In this document: positions 12,602-21,300 of the stretch, in pieces | Layout: every line of letters begins with the position of its first letter | Position numbering within the stretch: position 1 is the stretch's first letter | Assembly (NCBI RefSeq): GCF_016641735.1 | Contig: NZ_JAEDAO010000001.1 | Span: 2,418,001-2,482,000 of the forward strand | Direction of reading: 5' to 3' | Source of the DNA: Ramlibacter algicola | Lineage (GTDB): Bacteria > Pseudomonadota > Gammaproteobacteria > Burkholderiales > Burkholderiaceae_C | DNA length: 64,000 bases | Made by a program: the position numbers and the translations under genes | The notes under the pieces: generated by a model | What the model was told of the DNA's origin: nothing | Database searches by the model: none | What the model saw: only the letters and a program-made list of their open reading frames with translations

Positions 12602-13456
12602 TCATGGGGATTCGGGTTCGACAGGTTGTGCCGCGACGCGTTCGAGCCGCCTGATCGCAGGCAGCTCGATGAGCTTGCCTTCGTAGACCAGGGGACGTGT
12701 CGGGTCCACGCGGAATTGCGCCACGATGGCCCGCGCCCTGCGGATCTCCCGGGCCGTCGGCGTGAAGGCCTCGCGGATCACCGGGACCTGGCTGGCGTGC
12801 TTGGCGCAGCGGCCGGTCATGCCCAGCGCCTTCACACGCGCGCAGGATTCGCGCAGGCCGGCCAGGTCGGCGACGTCCGCATACGGCGAATCGATCACCT
12901 GGATGCCGGCCATCGCGCCAGCGTGCACGACGCGCGAGCGCGCATACAGCAGCGGCTCCCACGCCATCTCGCAGCCCAGCGCCGTCGACAGGTCGAAGCC
13001 ACCGAAGTACAGCGCCTTCAGCGCGGGGTGCGCACGCGCGATGGCTGCGCTGTGCTCCAGTCCCTCGCACGTCTCGATGATGGCGTAGAGGTCGAGCACC
13101 CGCCCGTCCTGCACACACATCGAGGCGGGGACCTGCACGTCCTGCGGTGCCACGACCTTGGGCAGCATGAGCCCGGTGATGCGCGGCGCGTGCGCCAGCA
13201 GGGCCCGCAGGTCCGCGGGGCCGTCGTCCTCGAGCATGCCGTTGACGCGCGCGATGAGCTGCACGCCATCGGGAAGCCGCACATCGCGGGTGGCAGCGAT
13301 GGCGGCGTCCCGCGCCTCGGCCTTGCGTTCCGGCGGCACCGCATCCTCGAGATCGATGCAGACGATGTCCGCCCCGCTGGCCAGGGCGGCGGGCAGGTCC
13401 TGCAGCGCGAGTCCGCCGACGAAGAGCGTCGCGCGCCGTGGCTGGTGGAGGGCCAT
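12602..13456 (-). CDS. HpcH/HpaI aldolase / citrate lyase beta-like protein
   Basis: This 284-residue CitE-like protein shows RATLFVGG near the start, then the metal-site stretch ADIVCIDLEDAVPPERKAEAR, RVNG, LMLPKVVAPQDV, AIIETCEGL and GGFDLSTALGC, all characteristic of CoA-ester lyases of the malyl/citramalyl-CoA or (S)-citramalate group. It probably cleaves or forms a C-C bond in a hydroxy-acyl-CoA with Mg2+. It lies 6 bases downstream of the RraA-type aldolase gene, so two different aldolase families share one operon. Confidence 0.86.
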   Translation of the reverse strand: MALHQPRRATLFVGGLALQDLPAALASGADIVCIDLEDAVPPERKAEARDAAIAATRDVRLPDGVQLIARVNGMLEDDGPADLRALLAHAPRITGLMLPKVVAPQDVQVPASMCVQDGRVLDLYAIIETCEGLEHSAAIARAHPALKALYFGGFDLSTALGCEMAWEPLLYARSRVVHAGAMAGIQVIDSPYADVADLAGLRESCARVKALGMTGRCAKHASQVPVIREAFTPTAREIRRARAIVAQFRVDPTRPLVYEGKLIELPAIRRLERVAAQPVEPESP

Positions 13457-13462
13457 GGCCGC

Positions 13463-14137
13463 TTACTGGTCCTTCTTGAGCATGTTGTCGTAGTTGACGC
13501 GCTCGTGCATCTCGACGGGGTCGGCACCGGCCCGGATCTCGGCGATCACGCGGTCTTCGGTGGCCTTCACCTTCTGCGCGAACGCCAGCACCTCGGTGAG
13601 CTTCTCCTGGGGGACGACGACGGTGCCGTTGTCGTCGGCGACGATCCAGTCGCCGGGACGCACGCGGACGCCGCCCAGGCGGACTTCGATGCCGTGGCCG
13701 GCGCAGGAGGAGCGGCCGCGCACCGACTGCTGCGCGATGCCGCGCGCATACACGGGCAGGCCGTACTGCTTGTACTCGTCGACGTCGCGAACGACGGCGT
13801 CAGTGACCGCGCCGACGAACCCGTGGTGCTTGGCGGTGGCGCCGGCGACGCCGCCGACGGCGTTGACGGTCGGGTTCTCCGAACCGTCGACGACGAGGAT
13901 CGAGCCCATGCCTGCGCCTTTCATGATGGCGCGCAGCGTGCCGAGCACGGTGGATTCCTCGGCCTTGCCGGCCGGGACGAGCTTCAGCGTTGCCGCGGGG
14001 CCGGCGATGCGCACGGGGACGGAGATCGGCAGGATGCCTTGCGGCGCGCCTTCGAGGCCCAGGCGGTCGAGCGCATCGGAAATGTTGGACACGGAAACGG
14101 CGAGGAACTGGCTGGCAAGGCGGGCATCTGCGGGCAT
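13463..14137 (-). CDS. RraA-fold class II aldolase (CHA/HMG aldolase-like)
   Basis: The 224-residue protein has the RraA/DlpA fold. The ATG at 14137, preceded by CTGGAG, fits the family length better than the upstream in-frame start. It carries the pyruvate aldolase fingerprint G-x20-R-D-x2-E: Gly96, Arg117, Asp118 and Glu121. That fingerprint separates true metal-dependent aldolases acting on 4-carboxy-4-hydroxy-2-oxoadipate or 4-hydroxy-4-methyl-2-oxoglutarate from the RNase E inhibitor RraA. It is the first gene of the leftward operon and is divergent from a LysR gene. Confidence 0.86.
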   Translation of the reverse strand: MPADARLASQFLAVSVSNISDALDRLGLEGAPQGILPISVPVRIAGPAATLKLVPAGKAEESTVLGTLRAIMKGAGMGSILVVDGSENPTVNAVGGVAGATAKHHGFVGAVTDAVVRDVDEYKQYGLPVYARGIAQQSVRGRSSCAGHGIEVRLGGVRVRPGDWIVADDNGTVVVPQEKLTEVLAFAQKVKATEDRVIAEIRAGADPVEMHERVNYDNMLKKDQ

Positions 14138-14218
14138 GGAGGCTCCAGAGGGATGGATGACGACAAAGGCGAGACACGATCCTAGGGTGCGGCCATAATC
14201 AAGGCTAGTTAATCTTTG

Positions 14219-14233
14219 TTGAGTGGCACTCAA
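14219..14233. promoter_or_regulatory. Palindrome TTGAGTG-G-CACTCAA, possible LysR-regulator site
   Basis: A perfect 7-base inverted repeat with a one-base centre lies 10 bases before the LysR start in the 105-base divergent region. It is embedded in locally AT-rich sequence. Position and symmetry fit an autoregulatory site; no binding has been shown. Confidence 0.45.
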
Positions 14234-14242
14234 GCTTTGCTT

Positions 14243-15205
14243 ATGACCGTACGCAACCTCGACATGGACGTGCTGCGCTCGTTCGTCGCGCTGGCGGAGA
14301 ACGGCACGCTCGCGTCCGCCGCCGATCGCGTGGCGCGCACGCAGGCCGCACTGAGCCTGCAGATGCGCAAGCTGGAAACGCAGATCGGGCAGCCGCTCTT
14401 CCGGCCGGACTCACGCAAGCTGGTGCTCAACGAGGCCGGCCAGCAAGTCCTGGGGTATGCGCGCCGCATCCTCGCCCTCAACGACGAGGTGCAGGACGTG
14501 CTGCGGCAATCCGAGGTGGCAGGCAAGCTCGTGTTCGGCGCGTCGCAGGATTTCGGCGAGGCCTGGCTGCCGCCGGTGCTCGCACAGTTCCGCAAGGCGC
14601 ATCCGTCGGTGGCGATGGAGATCCGCGTCGATGGCGGCACGCGGCTGGTGGCGGCGGTCGAAGCGGGCGAGGTGGACATGGCGCTGGCCCTGGGCCTGGG
14701 CGACCGCGAGAACGCGATCACCATCGGCCATCTCCCCCTGGTGTGGATCGCGCACCGCGACTTCGAATGGGACCGCGACGAGCCACTGCCGCTCGCGCTG
14801 TTCACGTCGCCCTGCCGCTTCCGCAACAAGGGCGTGGCGGCGCTCGATGCCGCCGGCATTCCGTGGCATGTCGCGCTGACGAGTCCCGGCCTGCAAGGCG
14901 TCTGGGCGGCCGTCAACGCGGGCCTGGGAATCACGGTGCGCACGCCCGAAGGGCTGCTCCCGGAACTGGAAGTGGCGGACCGGAAACTCGGCCTGCCCAA
15001 CCTGGGCCGGGTGGACGTGTCGCTGCACATCGGCCGGCATGCGCACACGCCTGCGGTGCTGACGCTGGCCGACCTGCTGCGCAAACGCCTGAGCCATCGC
15101 ATCCTGGAGCTCGAAGCGCGCACGCCGCGCGCTGCGATCTCACGCAAGGGCGGCGCGCCGTTCCGGGTGCTGAACCGCTCGTTGCCGGCGGTGAAGACGG
15201 CCTAG
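14243..15205 (+). CDS. LysR family transcriptional regulator
   Basis: The 320-residue protein has an N-terminal LysR helix-turn-helix (about residues 8-67: LDMDVLRSFVALAENGTLASAADRV, QAALSLQMRKLE) and a C-terminal effector-binding domain starting at about residue 95. I chose the ATG at 14243; a TTG at 14216 and an ATG at 14264 are alternatives, and the first would overlap the palindrome. It probably controls the divergent aldolase-lyase-dehydrogenase-receptor operon in response to a pathway acid. Confidence 0.9.
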   Translation: MTVRNLDMDVLRSFVALAENGTLASAADRVARTQAALSLQMRKLETQIGQPLFRPDSRKLVLNEAGQQVLGYARRILALNDEVQDVLRQSEVAGKLVFGASQDFGEAWLPPVLAQFRKAHPSVAMEIRVDGGTRLVAAVEAGEVDMALALGLGDRENAITIGHLPLVWIAHRDFEWDRDEPLPLALFTSPCRFRNKGVAALDAAGIPWHVALTSPGLQGVWAAVNAGLGITVRTPEGLLPELEVADRKLGLPNLGRVDVSLHIGRHAHTPAVLTLADLLRKRLSHRILELEARTPRAAISRKGGAPFRVLNRSLPAVKTA

Positions 15206-15222
15206 GGCATCGCGCTGGCCGT

Positions 15223-15630
15223 TCAGGCCTGCGGCGGTCCCTTGAGTTCCACCGTATTGCCTTCCGGGTCCTCCAGGTAGATCGACGGCCCGCGACCGTC
15301 GGCGCCGAAGCGCAGGGCGGGCTCGCCCGGCTGCACGCCGTGCGCCAGCAGGTGCACGCGGATCGCATCAGCGTCCCACGGCTCGATACGCAGGCAGAAG
15401 TGGTCGACGTTGCGGCCCTCGCGGCCGGGGGCCGCGCCGCCAGCCGCGCCGAGCTTCATGTCGACGGGCACGAGGTCGATGATCGAGTCGCCCGCGCGCA
15501 GCTGCCACAGCCCGAGATCCTCCTGCACGCGCTCGAGCGTGCAGCCGAGCACGTCGCAGTAGAAGCGCTGCATCGCCTCGCGGTCGCGCACGCGCAGCAC
15601 GATGTGGTCCAGGCGCAGCAGCCGGAACAT
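15223..15630 (-). CDS. VOC (glyoxalase/bleomycin resistance/dioxygenase) superfamily protein
   Basis: The 135-residue protein has the paired beta-alpha-beta VOC fold: LDHIVLRVRDREAMQRFYCDVLG at the start, NVDHFCLRI in the middle and IYLEDPEGNTVELKG at the end. His9, the central His and the final Glu are the likely metal ligands. The substrate is unknown. It lies 8 bases after argA on the same strand and may be cotranscribed with it. Confidence 0.87.
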   Translation of the reverse strand: MFRLLRLDHIVLRVRDREAMQRFYCDVLGCTLERVQEDLGLWQLRAGDSIIDLVPVDMKLGAAGGAAPGREGRNVDHFCLRIEPWDADAIRVHLLAHGVQPGEPALRFGADGRGPSIYLEDPEGNTVELKGPPQA

Positions 15631-15638
15631 CCCGCGCC

Positions 15639-16985
15639 TCAGAGCTTCTTGACGAACACCATGCTGCGGCGGTCCCAGTTGTACTTGCGCTTGCGCGCCT
15701 CGGGCAGCCACTCGGGGTCGGCCTGCACGAAGCCGCGCTTGAGGAACCAGTGCATGGTGCGGGTGGTGAGCACGAAGATGCTCTCCAGCCCCATCGCGCG
15801 GGCGCGCTGCTCGATGCGCTTGAGGATCTTCTCGCCGTCGCCCTGGCCCTGGCTGTGCGGCGACACCGTCAGCGCCGCCATCTCGCCGGTGCGGGCCTCG
15901 GGGTACGGGTAGAGCGCGGCGCAGGCGAAGATCACGCCGTCGTGCTCGATGATGCTGTAGTTGGCGATGTCGCGTTCGATCTCGGTGCGATCGCGCTTGA
16001 CCAGCGTGCCGTCCTTCTCGAACGGCTCGATCAGCTGCAGCACGCCGCCGACGTCGTCGGGCGTCGCCTCGCGCAGTTCCTCCAGCTTCTCGTCGACGAC
16101 CATCGTGCCGATGCCGTCGTGCACGTAGATCTCCAGCAGCAGCGCGCCGTCGGTGGCGAAGGGCACGATGTGGCTGCGCTCGACGCCACCCTTGCACGCC
16201 TTGACGCAGTGCTGCAGGTAGAACGCGGTGTCGGTCGGCTGCTGGGGCGAGGGCAGTTGCGCGAGCAATTGCTCGGCGGCCGCGAGCGGCAGTTCGGTGT
16301 CGATGCCGTTCTCCTCGGTCTCGGGCTCAAGGGGCCGCAGGCGGATGCCCGGGATCTCGGTCAGGAACACCAGCTTGTCGGCCTGCAGCGCCGTGGCGAC
16401 GCTGGTGGCGACTTCCTCCATCGTGAGGTTGAAGGCCTCGCCGGTCGGCGAGAAGCCGAAAGGCGAGATCAGCACCATCGCGCCGAAGTCCAGCGACTTG
16501 GTGATGCCGGCGACGTCGACCTTGCGTACCAGGCCCGAATGGCGGAAATCCACGCCGTCGACGATACCCACCGGCCGCGCGGTGATGAAGTTGCCCGAGA
16601 TCACGCGGGTCTTGGAGCCGGCCATCGGCGTGTTCGGCAGGCCCATGCTGAAGGCGGCCTCGATCTCGTAGCGCAGCTGCCCCGCGGCTTCCTGCGCGCA
16701 ATCGAGCGCCACTTCGTCGGTGATGCGCATCCCGTGCGAGTACTTCGCGGCGTGGCCCTTGGCCTTGAGCTGCTCGTTGACCTGCGGCCGGAAGCCGTGC
16801 ACCAGCACGACCTTCACGCCCATGCTCTGGATCAGGGCCAGGTCCTGCACGATGTTCGGCAGCTTGCCGGCGGCGATCGCCTCGCCCGCGAGGCCGACCA
16901 CGAAGGTCTTGCCCCGGTGCATGTGGATGTAGGGCGCCACCGAGCGGAACCAGGGCACGAAGGTGAAATTGAAGACGGTGGACAT
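15639..16985 (-). CDS. argA: Amino-acid N-acetyltransferase (N-acetylglutamate synthase)
   Basis: ArgA makes N-acetylglutamate from glutamate and acetyl-CoA, the first step of arginine synthesis. The 448-residue protein starts FVPWFRSVAPYIHMHRGKTFVV, the family hallmark. It has an N-terminal amino-acid-kinase-like domain (about residues 10-290, including VLVHGFRPQVNEQL) that binds arginine for feedback control, and a C-terminal GNAT domain (about 305-445) with the acetyl-CoA loop SPHSQGQGDGEKIL. The ATG at 16985 is followed at once by conserved sequence, ruling out the much longer open frame upstream. Confidence 0.96.
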   Translation of the reverse strand: MSTVFNFTFVPWFRSVAPYIHMHRGKTFVVGLAGEAIAAGKLPNIVQDLALIQSMGVKVVLVHGFRPQVNEQLKAKGHAAKYSHGMRITDEVALDCAQEAAGQLRYEIEAAFSMGLPNTPMAGSKTRVISGNFITARPVGIVDGVDFRHSGLVRKVDVAGITKSLDFGAMVLISPFGFSPTGEAFNLTMEEVATSVATALQADKLVFLTEIPGIRLRPLEPETEENGIDTELPLAAAEQLLAQLPSPQQPTDTAFYLQHCVKACKGGVERSHIVPFATDGALLLEIYVHDGIGTMVVDEKLEELREATPDDVGGVLQLIEPFEKDGTLVKRDRTEIERDIANYSIIEHDGVIFACAALYPYPEARTGEMAALTVSPHSQGQGDGEKILKRIEQRARAMGLESIFVLTTRTMHWFLKRGFVQADPEWLPEARKRKYNWDRRSMVFVKKL

Positions 16986-17084
16986 GCGGGCGGTGCGGGC
17001 GTTCTGACAGGGGGGCCGGTGTCGAAGCAGTGTAAGGTACGGTGCTGCGCCGCTCGGGCGCGCAAAGAGGGGGCGGCTGCTCGC

Positions 17085-18302
17085 ATGGGCACGTTGGCGA
17101 CGGCATTCTGGGGGGCGTATTTCGGCGCGGTGAGCCTGTCGCTCGTCGCGGCGTTGATCGCCTTCACGCGCTCCGCCCGCCGCGTCGCGCTCACCGGTTC
17201 GCTCGCGGCCGCGCTGTCGGCGCTCTACGTGCTCGTCTACCTGGGTTGGGTGCCCGTGCAGGGCGATCTGCTCATGCGCCTGCAGGCGGTGCTGGCCGTG
17301 GTGTGCGCCTCGGTCCTCGGGTTGCTGCTGTTCCGTCTGCTCGGCCTCCTGCGCGATCGCGCCGTCGCGCGCCGCGTCACCGGGGGCATGGTGCTGCTCG
17401 CCGTGGCCGTCCTCCTCTCCGGCAGCTTCACGTCGCAGGAGGGCGGGCTGCTGCTCGCCGCGGGCATGGCGTGGCTCGTGATCCCGGCGGCCTTCGCGGT
17501 GTCGGTGCGCAGCGCGCGCCTCGGTGGGCGCCTGGGCTGGTTCGCCGTGAGCGGCGTCGCCAGCATGTCGATCCCCGTGGTGGGCCTGACCTGGTTCGCG
17601 CTGAACCGGGACCAGACGCCCAGCTGGGTGCATGCCGTCAGCGCCACCGCCGCGACCGCCTACCTGGTCACCATGGCCTCGGCCATGTGGGAGCGCTATG
17701 CCTACCTGCGCGACGTGCGCGAGGCGATGGTGTATGGGCCGGCCTACGACCCGATCACCCGGATGCGCACGCATGCCGAAACCGGCGCGATGGTCGGTGA
17801 CGCGTTCGCGCGCCTGGGCAGCGACGGCGTCGCGGTGGTCGTCGTGTCCATCGCCAATTTGCAGGCGCTGGAGCAACTGCACGGCCGCGCCGCCTGCAAC
17901 CACGGCCTGTTCCTGTGTGCCAGCCGGCTGCGCCGGAGCGTGCCGCCGGGCATCGAGGCCGGGCGGCTCGGCGACGACGCGTTCCTGTTGATGTCGCGGC
18001 GGCCGGCCCGCGTCGATCACCTGAACGACGTCGCGCACGAGATCGCGCGGCGCCTGTCCAAGCCCGTGCTGCTGGGGACCAGCCAGGACTTGGCGGCCCT
18101 GGAGGCCAGCCGCACCGAGTGGATGGCCGAAGTGGGCGTCGGCGTGCTGGTCGCGCCGCCCGGCATGCGTCCGGGCGTCGCCATCGCGGGGGCGCGGGCG
18201 ATGTCCCGGACGGCCTGGAGCTACGCCAGCCGCGTCGCCTGGTACGACGCCGGCTCGCGCCAGATCACCGAGCTGCCGCTGCCCGCCGGCGCCGCCGGAT
18301 AA
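17085..18302 (+). CDS. Membrane protein with degenerate GGDEF domain
   Basis: The 405-residue protein has about seven membrane helices (residues 1-210, a MASE-like sensor) and a cytoplasmic GGDEF-fold domain (about 225-400). The catalytic half-site reads RLGDDAFLL near residue 296, so the GG(D/E)EF signature is lost and diguanylate cyclase activity is unlikely. A c-di-GMP or GTP binding role, or a purely structural one, remains possible. The gene is divergent from argA and runs into hrpA with a 35-base gap. The ATG at 17085 follows a GGGGG-containing weak ribosome site. Confidence 0.72.
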   Translation: MGTLATAFWGAYFGAVSLSLVAALIAFTRSARRVALTGSLAAALSALYVLVYLGWVPVQGDLLMRLQAVLAVVCASVLGLLLFRLLGLLRDRAVARRVTGGMVLLAVAVLLSGSFTSQEGGLLLAAGMAWLVIPAAFAVSVRSARLGGRLGWFAVSGVASMSIPVVGLTWFALNRDQTPSWVHAVSATAATAYLVTMASAMWERYAYLRDVREAMVYGPAYDPITRMRTHAETGAMVGDAFARLGSDGVAVVVVSIANLQALEQLHGRAACNHGLFLCASRLRRSVPPGIEAGRLGDDAFLLMSRRPARVDHLNDVAHEIARRLSKPVLLGTSQDLAALEASRTEWMAEVGVGVLVAPPGMRPGVAIAGARAMSRTAWSYASRVAWYDAGSRQITELPLPAGAAG

Positions 18303-18337
18303 TCGAGGGCTTTGCGCCCCCGCGGCGCCGCCCCGAC

Positions 18338-21300
18338 TTGTCCGCCCTGCGCATCACCTTTCCCGAGCAGCTTCCCGTCTCCGCGCGCCGCGAGGAGATC
18401 GCGCGAGCCATGGCGGAGCACCAGGTCGTCATCGTCTGCGGCGAGACGGGCTCGGGCAAGACGACGCAGCTGCCCAAGATCGCGCTGACGCTCGGGCGCG
18501 GCAAGCTCAACGCGAAGCCGGGCGAGCGGGGCCGCCTGATCGGCCACACGCAGCCGCGCCGCATCGCGGCGTCCAGCGTCGCCAAGCGCATAGCGGAGGA
18601 ACTGGAAACGCCGCTGGGCGACGTGGTCGGCTTCAAGGTGCGCTTCCAGGACCGGCTGTCGCGCGACGCGTCGGTCAAGCTGATGACCGACGGCATCCTG
18701 CTGGCGGAGACGCAGACCGACCCGCTGCTGCAGGCGTACGACACGCTGATCATCGACGAGGCCCACGAGCGCAGCCTCAACATCGACTTCCTGCTCGGCT
18801 ACCTGAAGCAGCTGCTGCCGCGGCGGCCCGACCTGAAGATCGTCGTCACGTCGGCCACGATCGACGCCGAACGCTTCGCCGAGCACTTCGCCTCCGCCAA
18901 GGGCAAGGCGCCGGTGCTGTACGTCTCCGGCCGGATGTACCCGGTGGAGCAACGCTACCGGCCGTTCGAGGAGTCGCGCGAGCGTGGCCTCAACGAGGCG
19001 ATCGCCGATGCCGTCGACGAGCTGTGGCAGGGCAACGCGGCGGGCGACATCCTCGTGTTCCTGCCCGGCGAGCGCGAGATCCGCGAAGCGGCCGACCACC
19101 TGCGCAAGCACCTGGCGCACCACGCGGTGACGCGCAGCGCCGAAGTGCTGCCGCTGTTCTCGCGCCTGTCGCAGCAGGAACAGGACCGCATCTTCGAGAC
19201 GCACGGGCACCGGCGCATCGTGCTGGCCACCAACGTGGCGGAAACGTCGCTCACCGTGCCGGGCATCCGCTACGTGATCGATACCGGCACGGCGCGCGTC
19301 AAGCGGTACAGCTACCGCAGCAAGGTCGAACAGCTGCTGGTCGAACCGGTGAGCCAGGCCGCCGCCAACCAGCGCGCGGGCCGCTGCGGCCGCGTCGCCA
19401 ACGGCATCTGCATCCGGCTGTACGAGGAGAAGGACTTCCTCGAGCGGCCACGCTTCACCGACCCGGAGATCCTTCGCACGTCGCTGGCGGGCGTGATCCT
19501 GCGCATGAAGGCGCTGCACCTGGGGTCGGTGGAGGACTTCCCGTTCATCGAACCGCCGCAGCGGCGCGCGATCGCCGACGGCTACCAGCTGCTGCAGGAG
19601 CTGGGCGCGCTGGACGAGCGCAACGAACTGACCGCGGTCGGCAGCGAGCTGGTGCGCCTGCCACTCGACCCGCGCGTGGCCCGCATGATCCTGGAGGCGC
19701 GCGAGCGCGGCGCGCTGGCCGAGGTGCTGGTGATCGCGTCCGCGCTGTCTGTGCAGGACGTGCGCGACCGGCCGCTGGAGCTGCAGGCGCAGGCCGACCA
19801 GCAGCACGCGAAGTTCGACGACGAGAAGAGCGAGTTCTCGGGCTACCTGACGCTGTGGGACTGGCTGGACAAGGCGCGGGGCGGACATGGCGCCGATCAC
19901 AAGCTGTCGAACCGCCAGTACGAGCAGCTGCTGCGCCAGAACTACATCAACGTGCGCCGCGTGCGCGAATGGCGCGACATCCATTCGCAGCTGCACACGG
20001 TGGTCGCCGAGCACAAGTGGCGGCTCAACGAGCAGCCGGCCGACTACGAGCAGGTGCACAAGTCCATGCTCGCCGGCCTGCTGGGCAACCTCGGCTGGAA
20101 GCTGGAGGACGACGAGGCCTACCTGGGCGCACGCGGCATCAAGTTCTACAAGCATCCGGGCGCGCACCTGAAGAAGCGGCCGGGCCGCTGGATCGTCTGC
20201 GCCGAACTGGTGGAGACCACGCGCCTGTTCGGCCGCGGCATCGCCAACATCGAGCCGCAGTGGGTCGAAGAAGTCGCGGGCCACCTGCTGAAGAAGCAGT
20301 TGCTCGACCCGCACTGGGAGAAGAAGTCGGCCGACGTGATGGCCCTGGAGCGCGCGACCCTCTACGGCCTGGTCATCTACAGCGGCCGCCGCGTGCCGTT
20401 CGCGAAGGTGGACCAGCAGGGCGCGCGCGACATCTTCCTGCGCGAAGGCCTGGTGGCCGGCCAGTGGGAAACGAAGCTGCCGTTCCTGGCGCACAACCTG
20501 AAGCTGGTGCGCCAGGTCGAGGAGCTGGAGCACAAGTCGCGCCGGCAGGACGTGCTGGTGGACGATGCGCTGATCCACGCGTTCTACGACCAGCAGGTGC
20601 CGCAGGACGTCTACAGCGGCCACACTTTCGAGGCCTGGTACCGGCAGGCCAGCAAGGGCAAGCCCGACCTGCTGAAGCTGTCGCGCGACGAGTTGATGCG
20701 GCACGAGGCCGCGGGCATCACCACCGACGCCTTCCCGCGCACGCTGAAGCTCGGTGGCGTCGACTGCGCGGCGACGTACCTGCACGAGCCCGGCGACGCG
20801 CGCGACGGCCTCACGGTCACCGTGCCGCTGTTCGTGCTGAACCAGGTGGCGGACGAACGCGCCGAGTGGCTGGTCCCGGGCATGCTCAAGGACAAGGTGC
20901 AGGCGCTGCTCAAGAGCCTGCCGCAGAAGCCGCGCTCGCGCTTCGTGCCGCTGCCCGAATCGGCGACGCGCATGGCCGGCGACCTGTCGGCGCCGGAGCG
21001 CTTCGCCCACGGCTCGCTGGTCGACGTGCTGTTGAAGGTCGTGCGCGACGAGACGTCGCTGGACGTCAAGCGCACGGACTTCAAGCTGGACATGGTGCCC
21101 GCGCACCTGTTCATGAACTTCCGTGTCGTCGACGAGCACGGCCGCCAGCTGGGCATGGGCCGCAACCTCGGCGCGTTGAAGGCCGAATGGGGCGCGAAAG
21201 CGCGCGGGGCGTTCCAGGCGCTGGCGGGGATGAAGGTGGCCACGGGTGGGTCGCCCTCTCCCGCTAGCGGGACAGGGAGGGGTGAGGTTGCTCCCGTGAC

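Noticed and set aside
13463..14137. RraA, regulator of RNase E
   Set aside because: The protein has the full aldolase fingerprint (Gly96, Arg117, Asp118, Glu121) and lies in a catabolic operon, so an aldolase is more likely.
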